64,000 nucleotides of DNA from Kineococcus mangrovi (GTDB taxonomy: Bacteria > Actinomycetota > Actinomycetes > Actinomycetales > Kineococcaceae): contig NZ_JBGGTQ010000006.1 in the NCBI RefSeq assembly GCF_041320705.1, forward strand, positions 248,001 to 312,000, written 5' to 3'. Shown here piece after piece: positions 18,501 through 25,954 of the stretch. Position 1 is the first letter of the stretch, and each line of letters opens with the position of its first letter. The notes beneath the pieces are model-generated. The model had not been told where the DNA came from and did not search any database. It saw only the letters and a program-made list of their open reading frames with translations. Made by a program: the position numbers and the translations under genes.

Positions 18501-19598
18501 GAGGAGGAGACGGTCTGCGCCGCGTTCGCCGAGGTGCTCGGCCTGCCGCGGTTCGGGGCCGACGACGACTTCCACACCGCGGGTGGGCACTCCCTGCTGG
18601 CCATGCGCCTCGCGGCGCTGCTCACCGACCGGCTCGGCACCCGCGTCGGGGTGGCCGCCGTCCTGGGGAACCCCACCCCCGCCGGGCTGCTGGCCGCCCT
18701 GCACCGGCCGCAGGCCGACCCCTGGGGGCCGGTGCTGCCGCTGGGCGGTCGGGACCGGGCGCGGGGGACCGTCGTCTGCGTCCCGCCGCTGCTCGGGCTG
18801 GGCTGGACGTTCGCGGCCCTCGCGGCGCGACTGCCCGGCGGGCAACGGGTCCTGGCGCTGCAGTCCCCGGCGCTGGCGGCCGACCCCGCCGAGGTCGCGG
18901 CCCTGCCCACGACGCTGGAGGGCCTGGCCGACCTGCTCGTCCCGCACGTGCTCGCCGGCACCGACGGCGAGCCCGTGCACCTCGTCGGGTTCTCCTTCGG
19001 GGCCCACCTCGCCCACGTCCTCGCCTCCCGGCTGGAGGAGCGGGGCGTCGACCTGGTGTCCCTGACGCTGCTGGACCCCGGCGCCCCGGGGGGTGCCCTG
19101 CCCGCCGGGGTCGAGGTGGGCGAGCCGGTGGGCGCGGACCAGGAGGCGCTGGAGTACCTGCTGACGCTGTCCCTGCGGGACCGGCCCGACTGGCTCACCC
19201 GCCCCTACGAGCCCGACGACGTGCTGGAGTTCCTCGCCGAGGGCAACGGGGTGCTCGCCGGGTTCGGCCGGGCCGAGCTGGACCGGGTCGTGCGGTCCGC
19301 GGTCCACTCCGCGTCCGTCCCGGGTCCGGTCGAGCACCGTCCGGTCACCGTCCCCGTCCTGCTCGTGGCCAGCACCGCCCCCGGCCACCGGACCGGGCAC
19401 GTGCCCACGGCCGCCGACCTGGAGGCCGAACGGGCGGCGTGGCAACCCCTGTGCCGCCGGCCGGTGCAGCTCGCCACGGTCGACGTGGTCCACACCGCGA
19501 TCACCTCCCCGGCGGGCTCGGACCAGGTCGCCCGCCTCCTGACCCCGTTCGCCGCCGCCGCCCTCGCCCGGCGCACCACCCCCGAGGAGACCCCGTGA
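15594..19598 (+). CDS. Siderophore NRPS 3: C-A-T-TE, predicted N-hydroxyornithine module
   Basis: The 1334-residue terminal synthetase. C domain with HHLVLDG near residue 153; A domain with TSGSTGDPK near 607 and VNSKLDL near 945 (Ser where Gly is usual before the catalytic Lys); T domain with GGHSLLAM near 997; thioesterase with GFSFG near 1132 and a C-terminal VHTAI holding the likely catalytic His. My reading of the A pocket is DMENLGLINK, the code I recall for L-N5-hydroxyornithine in coelichelin synthetase. That fits the N-hydroxylase half of the first gene. The thioesterase should release the peptide by hydrolysis or cyclisation. GTG start inside a GTGA overlap; the next gene, mbtH-like, overlaps the same way. 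Confidence 0.93.
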   Translation: MTTASHTASHTTSPPAVEVLPLSPLQAGLLFHAVAGDGSLDVYSMQSTYRFAPGTDLAVLRSACAALLERHGALRAGFSAALLDRPVQFVPAAVPLPWREVVSDPADDAAAQAELSALQRRERERRFDVDRPPLVRFVGLDLGTHGVHLLVTNHHLVLDGWSDALLVVELLRHVRAGGRDTTLPPAPQFREFLGWLAGRDAEADRAAWRRALGGLTAGTTVAEPSAVREQVLPDVVERDLPGDLTDRLITTARAAAVSVSTVCSTVWALVLRSLTGADDVVFGQTVSGRPPELPGVDETVGLFLNTVPHRVRLDPALDVTALLQRVHRESGALVENHHVGLGDVQRDAGVGPLFDTLYVMRNTPEDDAAFAELAAATGLADVEGGDATHYPLTFVVHPGEPYRFILSHAPDVFPAAAAEDLLERAVRVLEAVTADPHRLLGTVPTLDPASAGDLVASWAGDHRALPADSLTARLARTAARFPDRTALVDDDVALDFGRLWAAVVVQAEALRRDGVRPGDLVGVELPRGVRTVVALLAVLAAGAAYVPVDPSHPAERRARVLRRAGVVTTLDTSTASPLPGPGARSSATAEELHPAYRHDDLAYVMFTSGSTGDPKGVQVEHRGLVNMAENHRRRIFEPAGAVPGGEPWRVAHAVSFAFDMSWEELLWLLDGHEVHLLSEDVRRDPALMAALVDRRRVDVLNVTPSVASALLAEGLLDAGRHRPRLVLLGGEAVGPDVWDALRDTPGTEGYNLYGPTEYTINTLGGGTADSATPTVGRPVDGTDVRVLDTSLQPVPDGVPGELWVSGAGLARGYHDAPALTAERFVADPWGPPGRRMYRTGDVVSRRPDGGFDFHGRSDTQVKVRGFRVEPGEVAAVVARDELVARAAVVVRPAPGGNPVLVGYVVPAVPDLAGRLGEVTERLRAQLPEHMVPAALVVVADLPLTVNSKLDLGALPVPDLSATGRAPRTAEEETVCAAFAEVLGLPRFGADDDFHTAGGHSLLAMRLAALLTDRLGTRVGVAAVLGNPTPAGLLAALHRPQADPWGPVLPLGGRDRARGTVVCVPPLLGLGWTFAALAARLPGGQRVLALQSPALAADPAEVAALPTTLEGLADLLVPHVLAGTDGEPVHLVGFSFGAHLAHVLASRLEERGVDLVSLTLLDPGAPGGALPAGVEVGEPVGADQEALEYLLTLSLRDRPDWLTRPYEPDDVLEFLAEGNGVLAGFGRAELDRVVRSAVHSASVPGPVEHRPVTVPVLLVASTAPGHRTGHVPTAADLEAERAAWQPLCRRPVQLATVDVVHTAITSPAGSDQVARLLTPFAAAALARRTTPEETP

Positions 19599-19786
19599 AC
19601 CCGTTCGACAACCCCGACGCCGACTTCCGCGTGCTCGTCAACGAGGTCGGTCAGCACAGCCTGTGGCCCGTCTTCGCCGAGGTGCCCGCCGGGTGGACCG
19701 TCGTGCACGGCCCCGTCCGCCGGGACGCCGCGCTGGCGTACGTCGACGAGCACTGGAGCGACATCACCCCGCGAACCCCCGCGTGA
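19595..19786 (+). CDS. MbtH-like NRPS accessory protein
   Basis: A 63-residue MbtH-family protein, the small partner that binds and stabilises adenylation domains. The family landmarks are all present: NPFDNPDADF at the start, GQHSLWP, the PAGW turn and the terminal EHWSDITP with the conserved tryptophans. It lies directly after the last NRPS gene with a GTGA overlap and overlaps the exporter gene in the same way, so it is made in step with the synthetases. Confidence 0.95.
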   Translation: MNPFDNPDADFRVLVNEVGQHSLWPVFAEVPAGWTVVHGPVRRDAALAYVDEHWSDITPRTPA

Positions 19787-21129
19787 GCCGTCTGCTCGAC
19801 CTGTCCGGCTGGGCCGTCGACCTCACCCCGCTGCGGGTGAACCGGCAGTTCCGGCTGCTGTTCACCGGCCGCCTCGTCTCGGTGTTCGGCCTCGGGATGC
19901 TCGCCGTCGTGCTCTCGGTGCAGGTGTACGACCTCACGGGGTCGTCCCTGCAGGTGGCCGCGGTGAACACCGTGCTCGGGACGGCGACCCTGCTGGGGTC
20001 GCTGGCCGGTGGGGTGCTGGCCGACCGGGTGGACCGCCGCAAGGTCGTGCTCGTGAGCCGGGCGCTGGCCGTGGCCGGGTTCGTCGCGCTCGCGCTGAAC
20101 GCCACCGCCGAGCACCCCTCGGTCGCCGTCCTCTACGTCTTCGCCGTCTGGGACGGCGCGACGGGGGCGGTGGGGGCCAGCGCGTTCGGGGCGGCCGTGC
20201 CCGCGGTGGTGCCGCCGTCGATGCTGCCCGCCACCGGCGCGCTCATGGCGTTGTGCCTGGACCTCGGCTCGGTCGCGGCCCCGCTCGTGGCGGGGTTCGT
20301 GACCGGCGCCGGTGGTCCCGCGGCCGTGTACTGGTCCGTCGTCGCGGTCAGCACCGCGTCCTGGCTCGTGCTCTTCCGGCTCGACCCCGTCGTGCCGGAA
20401 CGGTCCGCCGGGCAGGGGCCGGACGCCCGGACCGGGTGGGCGGTGGGGCGCGCGGTCGCGGACCTGCGGGAGGGTTTCGCCTTCGCCCGCTCCGACCGCG
20501 TCGTCGGCGGGGTCCTGCTCGTCGGGTTCCTGCAGATCTTCTTCGCCTCCCCCCACGTGCTGGTGCCCGAGTTCGTCGGGGACGACCTCGGCGGCGGTCC
20601 CGAGGCGGTCGGCCTGGTCTACGCGGCCCCGGCGGCCGGGGCGCTGCTGGCGGGGGTCTGCAGCGGCTGGATCCCCCGCGTGCGGCGCACCGGGGTCCTG
20701 CTCGTCGTCGTCCCGGCGGTGTCCGCGCTGGCGGTCGCCGCGTTCGGGCTCGCCCCCGCGGTGTGGTTCGCCGTCGTCGCCATGACGGTCGTCGGGGTCA
20801 CCGACGTCATCGGTGAGGTGCTGCGCTTCACGGTGCTGGCCGAACGCACCCCGGACCGGCTGCGCGGCCGGGTGCAGAGCATCTGGTCGGCCCAGGTGAC
20901 GGTGGGCGACACCCTCGGCGGCCCGCTGCTCGCGCTCGGTGCGCGGGCGTTCGGGACCTCCCCCGTCATCGCCGTCGGCGGTCTGTTCGCCGCCGTCACC
21001 ACGCTGGTCTTGCTGCTGACCCGGCCGGAACTGCGCCGGCACACGTCGGGCGGCGCGCCCGGAACCCCGCACGAACCCGAGAACGAACCCCCGCACGAAC
21101 CCCACGAGAACCTCCAGGAGTCCCGGTGA
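19783..21129 (+). CDS. EntS-like major facilitator siderophore exporter
   Basis: A 448-residue major-facilitator protein with about twelve hydrophobic segments, resembling the enterobactin exporter EntS (start DLTPLRVNRQFRLLFTGR; loop LADRVDRRKVVL after the second segment). It should carry the finished siderophore out of the cell. The C-terminal tail is hydrophilic and repetitive (PHEPENEPPHEPHEN, near nt 21069-21110), beyond the last membrane segment and unlike the core. GTGA overlaps with both the mbtH-like and the reductase genes. Confidence 0.9.
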   Translation: MSRLLDLSGWAVDLTPLRVNRQFRLLFTGRLVSVFGLGMLAVVLSVQVYDLTGSSLQVAAVNTVLGTATLLGSLAGGVLADRVDRRKVVLVSRALAVAGFVALALNATAEHPSVAVLYVFAVWDGATGAVGASAFGAAVPAVVPPSMLPATGALMALCLDLGSVAAPLVAGFVTGAGGPAAVYWSVVAVSTASWLVLFRLDPVVPERSAGQGPDARTGWAVGRAVADLREGFAFARSDRVVGGVLLVGFLQIFFASPHVLVPEFVGDDLGGGPEAVGLVYAAPAAGALLAGVCSGWIPRVRRTGVLLVVVPAVSALAVAAFGLAPAVWFAVVAMTVVGVTDVIGEVLRFTVLAERTPDRLRGRVQSIWSAQVTVGDTLGGPLLALGARAFGTSPVIAVGGLFAAVTTLVLLLTRPELRRHTSGGAPGTPHEPENEPPHEPHENLQESR

Positions 21130-22001
21130 GCACCCCCACGACCGTGTCCGGCTTCACGGCCGACGTCGAGAACGAGCGGACGGCCCAGTTCTGGTTCGAC
21201 CTCGTCCCGCGCGTCCTGCAGGTCCAGGAGGTGACCCGCCTCGCCGCGCGGATGGTGCGCGTCCGGTTCACCGGCGAGGACCTGCACGGTTTCCCGACCG
21301 TCGCCCCCGAGGACCACCTCAAGCTGTTCTTCGACCGCGCGCCCGACGGGTCGCCGAACGTCCCCGTCCTGGACGCCGACGGGCGCTGGAACCCCGGTGC
21401 GCACGTGCACCGCGACTACACCGTGCGGGCGTTCGACCCCGCCGGCCCCCACCTGGACGTCGACTTCGTGCTGCACGACCACGGGATCGCCGGGCGCTGG
21501 GCGGGCACGGCCCGACCGGGTGACCGGCTCGCCGCCCTCGGCCCGCGCGGGGCGTTCCTCGTCAAGGACGTGGCCGACTGGTACGTCCTGGCCGCCGACG
21601 AGACGGCGCTGCCCGCGCTGGCCCGCTGGGTGGAGGGGTTGCGCCCCGGGGTTCCCGTGACCGCGTTCGTCGAGGTGACCGACGCGGGTGACGAGATCCC
21701 CCTGGCGTCGGCGGCCGACCTCGACGTGCACTGGCTGCACCGCGGGCAGGACCCGGCCGGGACCACGACCCTGCTCGTGGACGCGCTGCGGTCGGCGGAC
21801 CTGCCCGCCGGGACGGGGTACGTGTGGGTGGCGGGGGAGGCGCTGTCCGTCAAACCAGCCCGCCGGTACCTCGCCCGCGAGCTGGGGCTGGACCGCGACT
21901 CCTACGACGTCGACGGGTACTGGCGCCGCGGCACCCGCAACCACGACCACCACGAGGACGACCACGAGGACGACCACGAGGACCACGAGAGTGGCGAGTG
22001 A
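21126..22001 (+). CDS. Siderophore-interacting ferric reductase (SIP family)
   Basis: A 291-residue flavoprotein of the siderophore-interacting/ViuB family, which reduces ferric siderophore in the cytoplasm so iron is released. The flavin-binding RDYTVRAFDP motif is near residue 98, followed by the GDRLAALGPRG loop and a C-terminal NAD(P)H-binding half ending in WVAGEALSVKPARRYL. After the normal family end (YWRRGTRN) it has an added tail of His, Asp and Glu from a short tandem repeat, which could bind metal; that is inference. It overlaps the first permease gene by 11 bases. Confidence 0.92.
   Translation: MSTPTTVSGFTADVENERTAQFWFDLVPRVLQVQEVTRLAARMVRVRFTGEDLHGFPTVAPEDHLKLFFDRAPDGSPNVPVLDADGRWNPGAHVHRDYTVRAFDPAGPHLDVDFVLHDHGIAGRWAGTARPGDRLAALGPRGAFLVKDVADWYVLAADETALPALARWVEGLRPGVPVTAFVEVTDAGDEIPLASAADLDVHWLHRGQDPAGTTTLLVDALRSADLPAGTGYVWVAGEALSVKPARRYLARELGLDRDSYDVDGYWRRGTRNHDHHEDDHEDDHEDHESGE
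21945..21989 (+). repeat. Tandem repeat encoding His/Asp/Glu-rich tail
   Basis: A 12-bp unit (gaccacgaggac, encoding DHED) is repeated at 21960-21971 and 21972-21983, with partial copies on both sides, at the 3' end of the siderophore reductase gene. The encoded tail has about fifteen His/Asp/Glu residues in a row. The repeat also leads into the start codon of the next gene (21991). Confidence 0.88.
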
Positions 22002-23016
22002 CCTGCTCCGGCGCCTCCCCCCGCCCGCGACGCGCTGCCGCCTCCTGCCCGTGGTCTGCGTCCTGCTCGCGGTGCTCCTGGGCGCGGCGGGCGCCAGCCT
22101 GCTCGTGGGGTCCCGGCCGCTGCCGGTGACCGACGTCTGGAACTCGTTGCGGGGGACCGCGGACCCCGGCACCGACGCCGTGGTCCGGGGTCTGCGCGTG
22201 CCCCGCACCGTCCTGGCCGTCGTCGTCGGCGCGGCGCTGGGCCTGGCCGGTGCGCTCACCCAGGCCCTGACGCGCAACCCCCTCGCCGACCCCGGCCTGG
22301 TCGGGGTGAACGCCGGGGCGTCCCTCGGCGTGGTGGTGGCGATGGCCTACCTGGGGGTCCGCGCGCCGGCGGGGTACGTCTGGTGCGGGGTGCTCGGGGC
22401 GGTCCTCGTCGGCGCCGTCGTGCTGGGGCTGACGGGCCGGGTCCGCTCCCTGGACCCCGTGACGACGCTCGTGCTGGCCGGGTCCGTCGTCTCGGCGTTG
22501 CTCGGCGCGGCGACGACGGTGGTCCTGCTGCTGCACGAGGACTCCCTGCGCTCGTTCCAGTTCTGGAGCGCGGGCACGCTCGCCGCCCGCGACCTCGGCG
22601 TCCTGGCCGGGATCGCGCCCGTCCTCGTCCTGGGGTCGCTGGCCGCCGCCGCCGCCGCTCCCGCGCTGGCCTCCCTGGAACTGGGTGACGACCTGGCCGC
22701 GGCCCTCGGCCGCCGCGTCCGCCGCGACCGGGTGCTCGGGCTGGCCGCCGTCGTCCTGCTCGCCGCCGCGGCCACCGCCGCCGCGGGCACGCTGGGGTTC
22801 CTCGGACTGCTGGCCCCGCACCTGGCCCGGTTCCTCGCCGCCGCCCGGCCGGTCGCCACGCTCGCGCTGTCGGCCCTGACCGGGGCGGTGCTGCTCACCG
22901 TGGCCGACGTCGCCGGCCGGGTGCTGCTGAGCAGTTCCGAACTGCCCGTGGGGATCGTCCTGGCCGTCCTCGGGGCACCGGTGTTCGTCGTGCTGGCCCG
23001 CAGGCTGGACCGGTGA
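21991..23016 (+). CDS. FecCD-type siderophore ABC permease, subunit 1
   Basis: A 341-residue inner-membrane permease of the FecCD/BtuC family with about nine or ten membrane segments. Family marks: RVPRTVLAVVVGAALGLAGA then LTRNPLADPGLVGVNAGASLGVV, and the coupling region GFLGLLAPHLAR. It forms the channel with the next gene product and is driven by the ATPase at 2641. GTG chosen because it falls just inside the end of the reductase gene; the reading frame is open further upstream but would overlap that gene. Confidence 0.93.
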   Translation: MASDLLRRLPPPATRCRLLPVVCVLLAVLLGAAGASLLVGSRPLPVTDVWNSLRGTADPGTDAVVRGLRVPRTVLAVVVGAALGLAGALTQALTRNPLADPGLVGVNAGASLGVVVAMAYLGVRAPAGYVWCGVLGAVLVGAVVLGLTGRVRSLDPVTTLVLAGSVVSALLGAATTVVLLLHEDSLRSFQFWSAGTLAARDLGVLAGIAPVLVLGSLAAAAAAPALASLELGDDLAAALGRRVRRDRVLGLAAVVLLAAAATAAAGTLGFLGLLAPHLARFLAAARPVATLALSALTGAVLLTVADVAGRVLLSSSELPVGIVLAVLGAPVFVVLARRLDR

Positions 23017-24059
23017 GCGCGCCGCCCCTCGTGCGGGCCCGGACGCCGGCCTCGCCGCCCGCCGCGCTGCTGCGCCGGCGCCTGGTCGCCGCGTTCGTCC
23101 TCCTGCTCGCCGCGGCCGCGGCCGTCGTCGCCGCGATCGCCCTCGGCGACCGGGTGCTCGCCCCCGCCGACGTCGTCGCCGCCCTCACCGGTTCCGCGTC
23201 GCCGGGGGTGCGGTTCCTCGTCCTCGACCTGCGTGCCCCGCGGGCCGTCGCCGCCGTCCTCGTCGGAGCCGCCCTCGGCGCCTCCGGGGCCGTCACGCAG
23301 TCGTTGCTGCGCAACCCGCTGGCGAGCCCGGACATCGTGGGGGTGACCGCCGGGGCCTCCTGGGCCGTGGTGGCCGGGCTCCTCGGCGCGGGGGCCGGTG
23401 GCCTCGGCGGAGCGGTCGCCGCGGCCGGACCCGTCGCCGCGGCCGCGGTGGGTGCCGCGGTCGCCGCCGCGGTCGTGCTCCTGCTGGCCTGGAAGGACGG
23501 GATCTCGGCCCGCCGCGTCGTGCTCGTCGGGCTCGGCGTCAACGCCGGTCTGGGCGCGGCGACGTCCTGGACGCTCCTGCGCGCGGACCTGCCCGACCTC
23601 GGCCAGGCCCTGCGGTGGCTCACGGGATCGCTCAACGACGTCGACCCCGCCCGGTTGCCGGCCGTCGCGGTCGTGGTGGCGGTCGCGCTGGCCCTGCTGG
23701 CGGTCTGCGCGCGCACCCTCGACGTGCTGCGCCTGGACGACGTGACGGCCGCCGCCCTCGGCGTGCGGGTGGGTCGCGCGCAGGTGGGCCTGCTGGCGCT
23801 GGCCGTCGTGCTGGCCGCCGCCGCGACCGCCGTCGCCGGCCCCGTCGGGTTCGTCGCGTTCGCGGCCCCGCAACTGGCGCAGGTGCTGTTCCGGACCGCC
23901 GGGCCGCCCGTCGGGGGTGCCACCCTCGTCGGTGCGCTGGCCGTCCTGCTCGCCGACCTGGTGGCGCGCACGGCCTTCCCCCAGCCGGTGCCGGTGGGCC
24001 TGGTGACCGCGGCGGCGGGTGCGCCGCTGCTCCTGTGGCTGCTCGTGCGGAACCGGTGA
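23013..24059 (+). CDS. FecCD-type siderophore ABC permease, subunit 2
   Basis: A 348-residue second permease, paralogous to subunit 1: LRAPRAVAAVLVGAALGASGAVTQ, LLRNPLASPDIVGVTAGAS and GFVAFAAPQLAQ. It starts in a GTGA overlap with subunit 1 and is the last gene of the siderophore operon. A 35-base gap separates it from the PPOX gene, which has its own start region. Confidence 0.93.
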   Translation: MSAPPLVRARTPASPPAALLRRRLVAAFVLLLAAAAAVVAAIALGDRVLAPADVVAALTGSASPGVRFLVLDLRAPRAVAAVLVGAALGASGAVTQSLLRNPLASPDIVGVTAGASWAVVAGLLGAGAGGLGGAVAAAGPVAAAAVGAAVAAAVVLLLAWKDGISARRVVLVGLGVNAGLGAATSWTLLRADLPDLGQALRWLTGSLNDVDPARLPAVAVVVAVALALLAVCARTLDVLRLDDVTAAALGVRVGRAQVGLLALAVVLAAAATAVAGPVGFVAFAAPQLAQVLFRTAGPPVGGATLVGALAVLLADLVARTAFPQPVPVGLVTAAAGAPLLLWLLVRNR

Positions 24060-24094
24060 GGAAGAAACCCCCGGGCGCGCGGGCTTGCACCGTC

Positions 24095-24532
24095 ATGGCA
24101 GACGTCACCACGACCAGCGCGCTCCTGGACCTCGTCGGCTCGACCCGCAACAGCGTCCTGGCGACGCTCAAGCGCGACGGGCGACCGCAGCTGTCCAACG
24201 TCACCCACCACTACGACCCCGACCGCCGGCTCGTGCGGGTCTCGGTCACCGCCGACCGCGCCAAGGCCAGGAACCTCGAACGGGACCCGCGGGCCAGCCT
24301 GCACGTCACGAGCGAGGACTTCTGGAGCTGGGCCGTCGTGGAGGGCGAGGTGAGCCTGTCCGCCGTCGCGCAGCGCGAGGACGACGAGGCCGTCACCGAA
24401 CTCGTCGACCTGTACCGGGCGCTCGCGGGCGAGCACCCGGACTGGGACGACTACCGCCGCACGATGGTGCGGGACCGGCGCCGGGTGGTGCGCCTCCCCG
24501 TCGGGCACGTCTACGGTCAGCTGCCCGGGTGA
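24095..24532 (+). CDS. PPOX-class (F420/FMN-binding) split-barrel protein
   Basis: A 145-residue pyridoxamine-5'-phosphate-oxidase-like split-barrel protein, of the class often called F420-dependent in actinomycetes (Rv1155-like). Typical strings are SRNS-like STRNSVLATLKRDGRPQLSN near the start, then RVSVTADRAKARNLERDPRASLHV. Such proteins bind F420 or FMN and reduce or bind small substrates; the substrate cannot be told. ATG at 24095 is preferred over upstream GTG codons because it gives the family's usual N-terminus. It is probably outside the siderophore operon. Confidence 0.85.
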   Translation: MADVTTTSALLDLVGSTRNSVLATLKRDGRPQLSNVTHHYDPDRRLVRVSVTADRAKARNLERDPRASLHVTSEDFWSWAVVEGEVSLSAVAQREDDEAVTELVDLYRALAGEHPDWDDYRRTMVRDRRRVVRLPVGHVYGQLPG

Positions 24533-24543
24533 GGACCCCTCGG

Positions 24544-24549
24544 TAGGTT
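24544..24549 (+). promoter_or_regulatory. -10 box, leaderless type, for the 24556 gene
   Basis: TAGGTT ends six bases before the ATG at 24556. With this spacing transcription would start at or next to the start codon. See the finding on leaderless starts. Confidence 0.5.
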
Positions 24550-24555
24550 CGGGTG

Positions 24556-25173
24556 ATGGCCGTCATCCACCGCGCGCAGTTGACCCCCACCAAGCTCGAG
24601 GCGGTCGTCGGCTGGTTGCCGTCGCAGCCGTGGGCGCCGGCCCTCGACGGCGAGACCGTCGTGGCGGGGCGGTTCCGGTTCGACGACCCCGACGGTGAGG
24701 TCGGCGTCGAGACGCTCCTCGTCCGCACCGGCGACGGCACCGTCCTGACCGTCCCGCTGACCTACCGGGGTGCGCCGCTGGCGGGGGCCGAGGAGTTCCT
24801 CGTCAGCGAGATGGACCACTCCGTCCTCGGGCGCCGCTGGGTGTACGACGCGGCGGGGGACCCCGTCCACGCCGACGTCCTGCGCCGGGCCATCGCCACC
24901 GGCGGGCGCGAGGCCGACCTGCAGACCGCCGTGGACGGCCGGTTCGAGCCGGGGTCGAAGGAGGGGTTCGCGCAGGGCAGCGGATCGGCACCGGACTCCC
25001 CGACCGTGACGCAGGTGCGGGTGAGCACCGAGGGGACCGTCACGACGGTCGACACCGGGCACGGGCGGCTGCTCGTGCTGCGCGTGCCCGGCGGCGACGT
25101 CCCGGCGGGGCGGACGCTCACCGCGCGCTGGGAAGGCGCCGACCCGGCGGTCGTGGCGGTCCTGCTCGACTGA
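24556..25173 (+). CDS. Maltokinase N-terminal cap-like domain protein
   Basis: A 205-residue soluble protein whose start, MAVIHRAQLTPTKLEAVVGW-like with LPSQPWAP, matches the actinobacterial family described as maltokinase N-terminal cap-like. It lacks the kinase domain, so it is the cap fold alone, and no enzymatic role can be assigned. ATG at 24556 is chosen over the GTG three bases earlier because a -10-like box sits exactly six bases upstream of it. The gene is single, between the PPOX gene and a convergent LGFP gene. Confidence 0.72.
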   Translation: MAVIHRAQLTPTKLEAVVGWLPSQPWAPALDGETVVAGRFRFDDPDGEVGVETLLVRTGDGTVLTVPLTYRGAPLAGAEEFLVSEMDHSVLGRRWVYDAAGDPVHADVLRRAIATGGREADLQTAVDGRFEPGSKEGFAQGSGSAPDSPTVTQVRVSTEGTVTTVDTGHGRLLVLRVPGGDVPAGRTLTARWEGADPAVVAVLLD

Positions 25174-25179
25174 CCGCCG

Positions 25180-25530
25180 TCAGCCCGGCGTGACGGTCAG
25201 GGCCCCGTCGGCGCGGGTCCAGCGGGTGGTGCCGCCCTGGACGTGCTGCTCCACGCCGTCGGGGGTCGGGACCTCACCGGACGTGGGGTGGCCCAGGGGG
25301 CTGTGCTCCCACCCCAGCTGGGCCCACCGCGCCCGGCCGACCCCGTCCGGGGTGCCGAGCTCGTCGGTGACGGGGTAGCCGACCGGCCCCTGCTCCCAGC
25401 CCAGCTCGGCCCGGCTCCTGTCGGTGGGCTGCCGGGCGCGGTCACCGTACGAGAGCCGTTGCCCGGGGACGACGACCGCCGCCTCGCCGGTCGTCCGGAG
25501 GGGCAGCAGCCGGACCGGCCGAGCTGGCAC
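25180..25530 (-). CDS. LGFP-repeat protein, short
   Basis: About 116 residues containing two LGFP-type repeats: ELGWEQGPVGYPVTDE then QLGWEHSPLGHPTSGE, each followed by a TPDG turn, and a closing VQGGTTRWTR. These repeats occur in actinobacterial cell-wall-associated proteins and probably bind envelope polymers. No signal peptide is visible with the GTG start at 25530, and the N-terminal 35 residues look random, so the start is uncertain and the gene may be a shortened copy of a longer exported protein. Stop is 7 bases from the stop of the convergent gene. Confidence 0.6.
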   Translation of the reverse strand: MPARPVRLLPLRTTGEAAVVVPGQRLSYGDRARQPTDRSRAELGWEQGPVGYPVTDELGTPDGVGRARWAQLGWEHSPLGHPTSGEVPTPDGVEQHVQGGTTRWTRADGALTVTPG

Positions 25531-25554
25531 GATGCCCCGGGGAGGTGGTCGCCG

Positions 25555-25893
25555 GTGCTGCTCGGAGCTGCTGCGTGGGCCGTCGCGGTGCTGCTCAGCC
25601 TGGCCGCCGCCCGACGGCGCAGCCGCGAGAACGCGGGCCGGTACCTGCCGTTCACCGTCTGCCGCTTCGACCGCGTCACCGGGACGGTGGTGACCACCAG
25701 GACGTGGTGGGCGCTGTTCCTGGCCTCGGTGGCGTTCGCCGCCGCGGGCGGGTGGCTCGGCATGGGCCGCGTCGCCGGCGGGTACGGCGGCCTGCTGGCG
25801 CTGCTGGTCGTCTGGGGGCCCGACGTGCTGGGCACGGTCGTGCACAACCGGCGCCTCACGTCGTCCGTCGACGCCGACCTGGGGGAGCTGTAG
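25555..25893 (+). CDS. Small membrane protein, unknown
   Basis: About 112 residues with an N-terminal hydrophobic segment (LLGAAAWAVAVLLSLAAA), a positively charged loop (RRRSR), and two more hydrophobic stretches (LFLASVAFAAAGGWL and GGLLALLVVWGPDVLG). I recognise no family. GTG at 25555 is chosen because gggaggtgg lies eight bases upstream; the frame is open further upstream but runs over the divergent LGFP gene without looking like protein. Confidence 0.6.
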   Translation: MLLGAAAWAVAVLLSLAAARRRSRENAGRYLPFTVCRFDRVTGTVVTTRTWWALFLASVAFAAAGGWLGMGRVAGGYGGLLALLVVWGPDVLGTVVHNRRLTSSVDADLGEL

Positions 25894-25941
25894 GCGCGCG
25901 TGACACCGACCCGCGCGCGGGCCTGCACCGCGCCGCGGTGG

Positions 25942-25947
25942 CAGGGT
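25942..25947 (+). promoter_or_regulatory. -10-like box for the NmrA-like gene
   Basis: CAGGGT ends seven bases before the ATG at 25955, the spacing expected for a leaderless start. The GGGG between the two could also act as a weak ribosome site, so this is tentative. Confidence 0.35.
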
Positions 25948-25954
25948 GGGGACC

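Noticed and set aside
25243-25554. N-terminal extension of the small membrane protein (frame open from 25243)
   Set aside because: That part overlaps the LGFP gene on the other strand, has no protein-like pattern, and a good ribosome site precedes the GTG at 25555.
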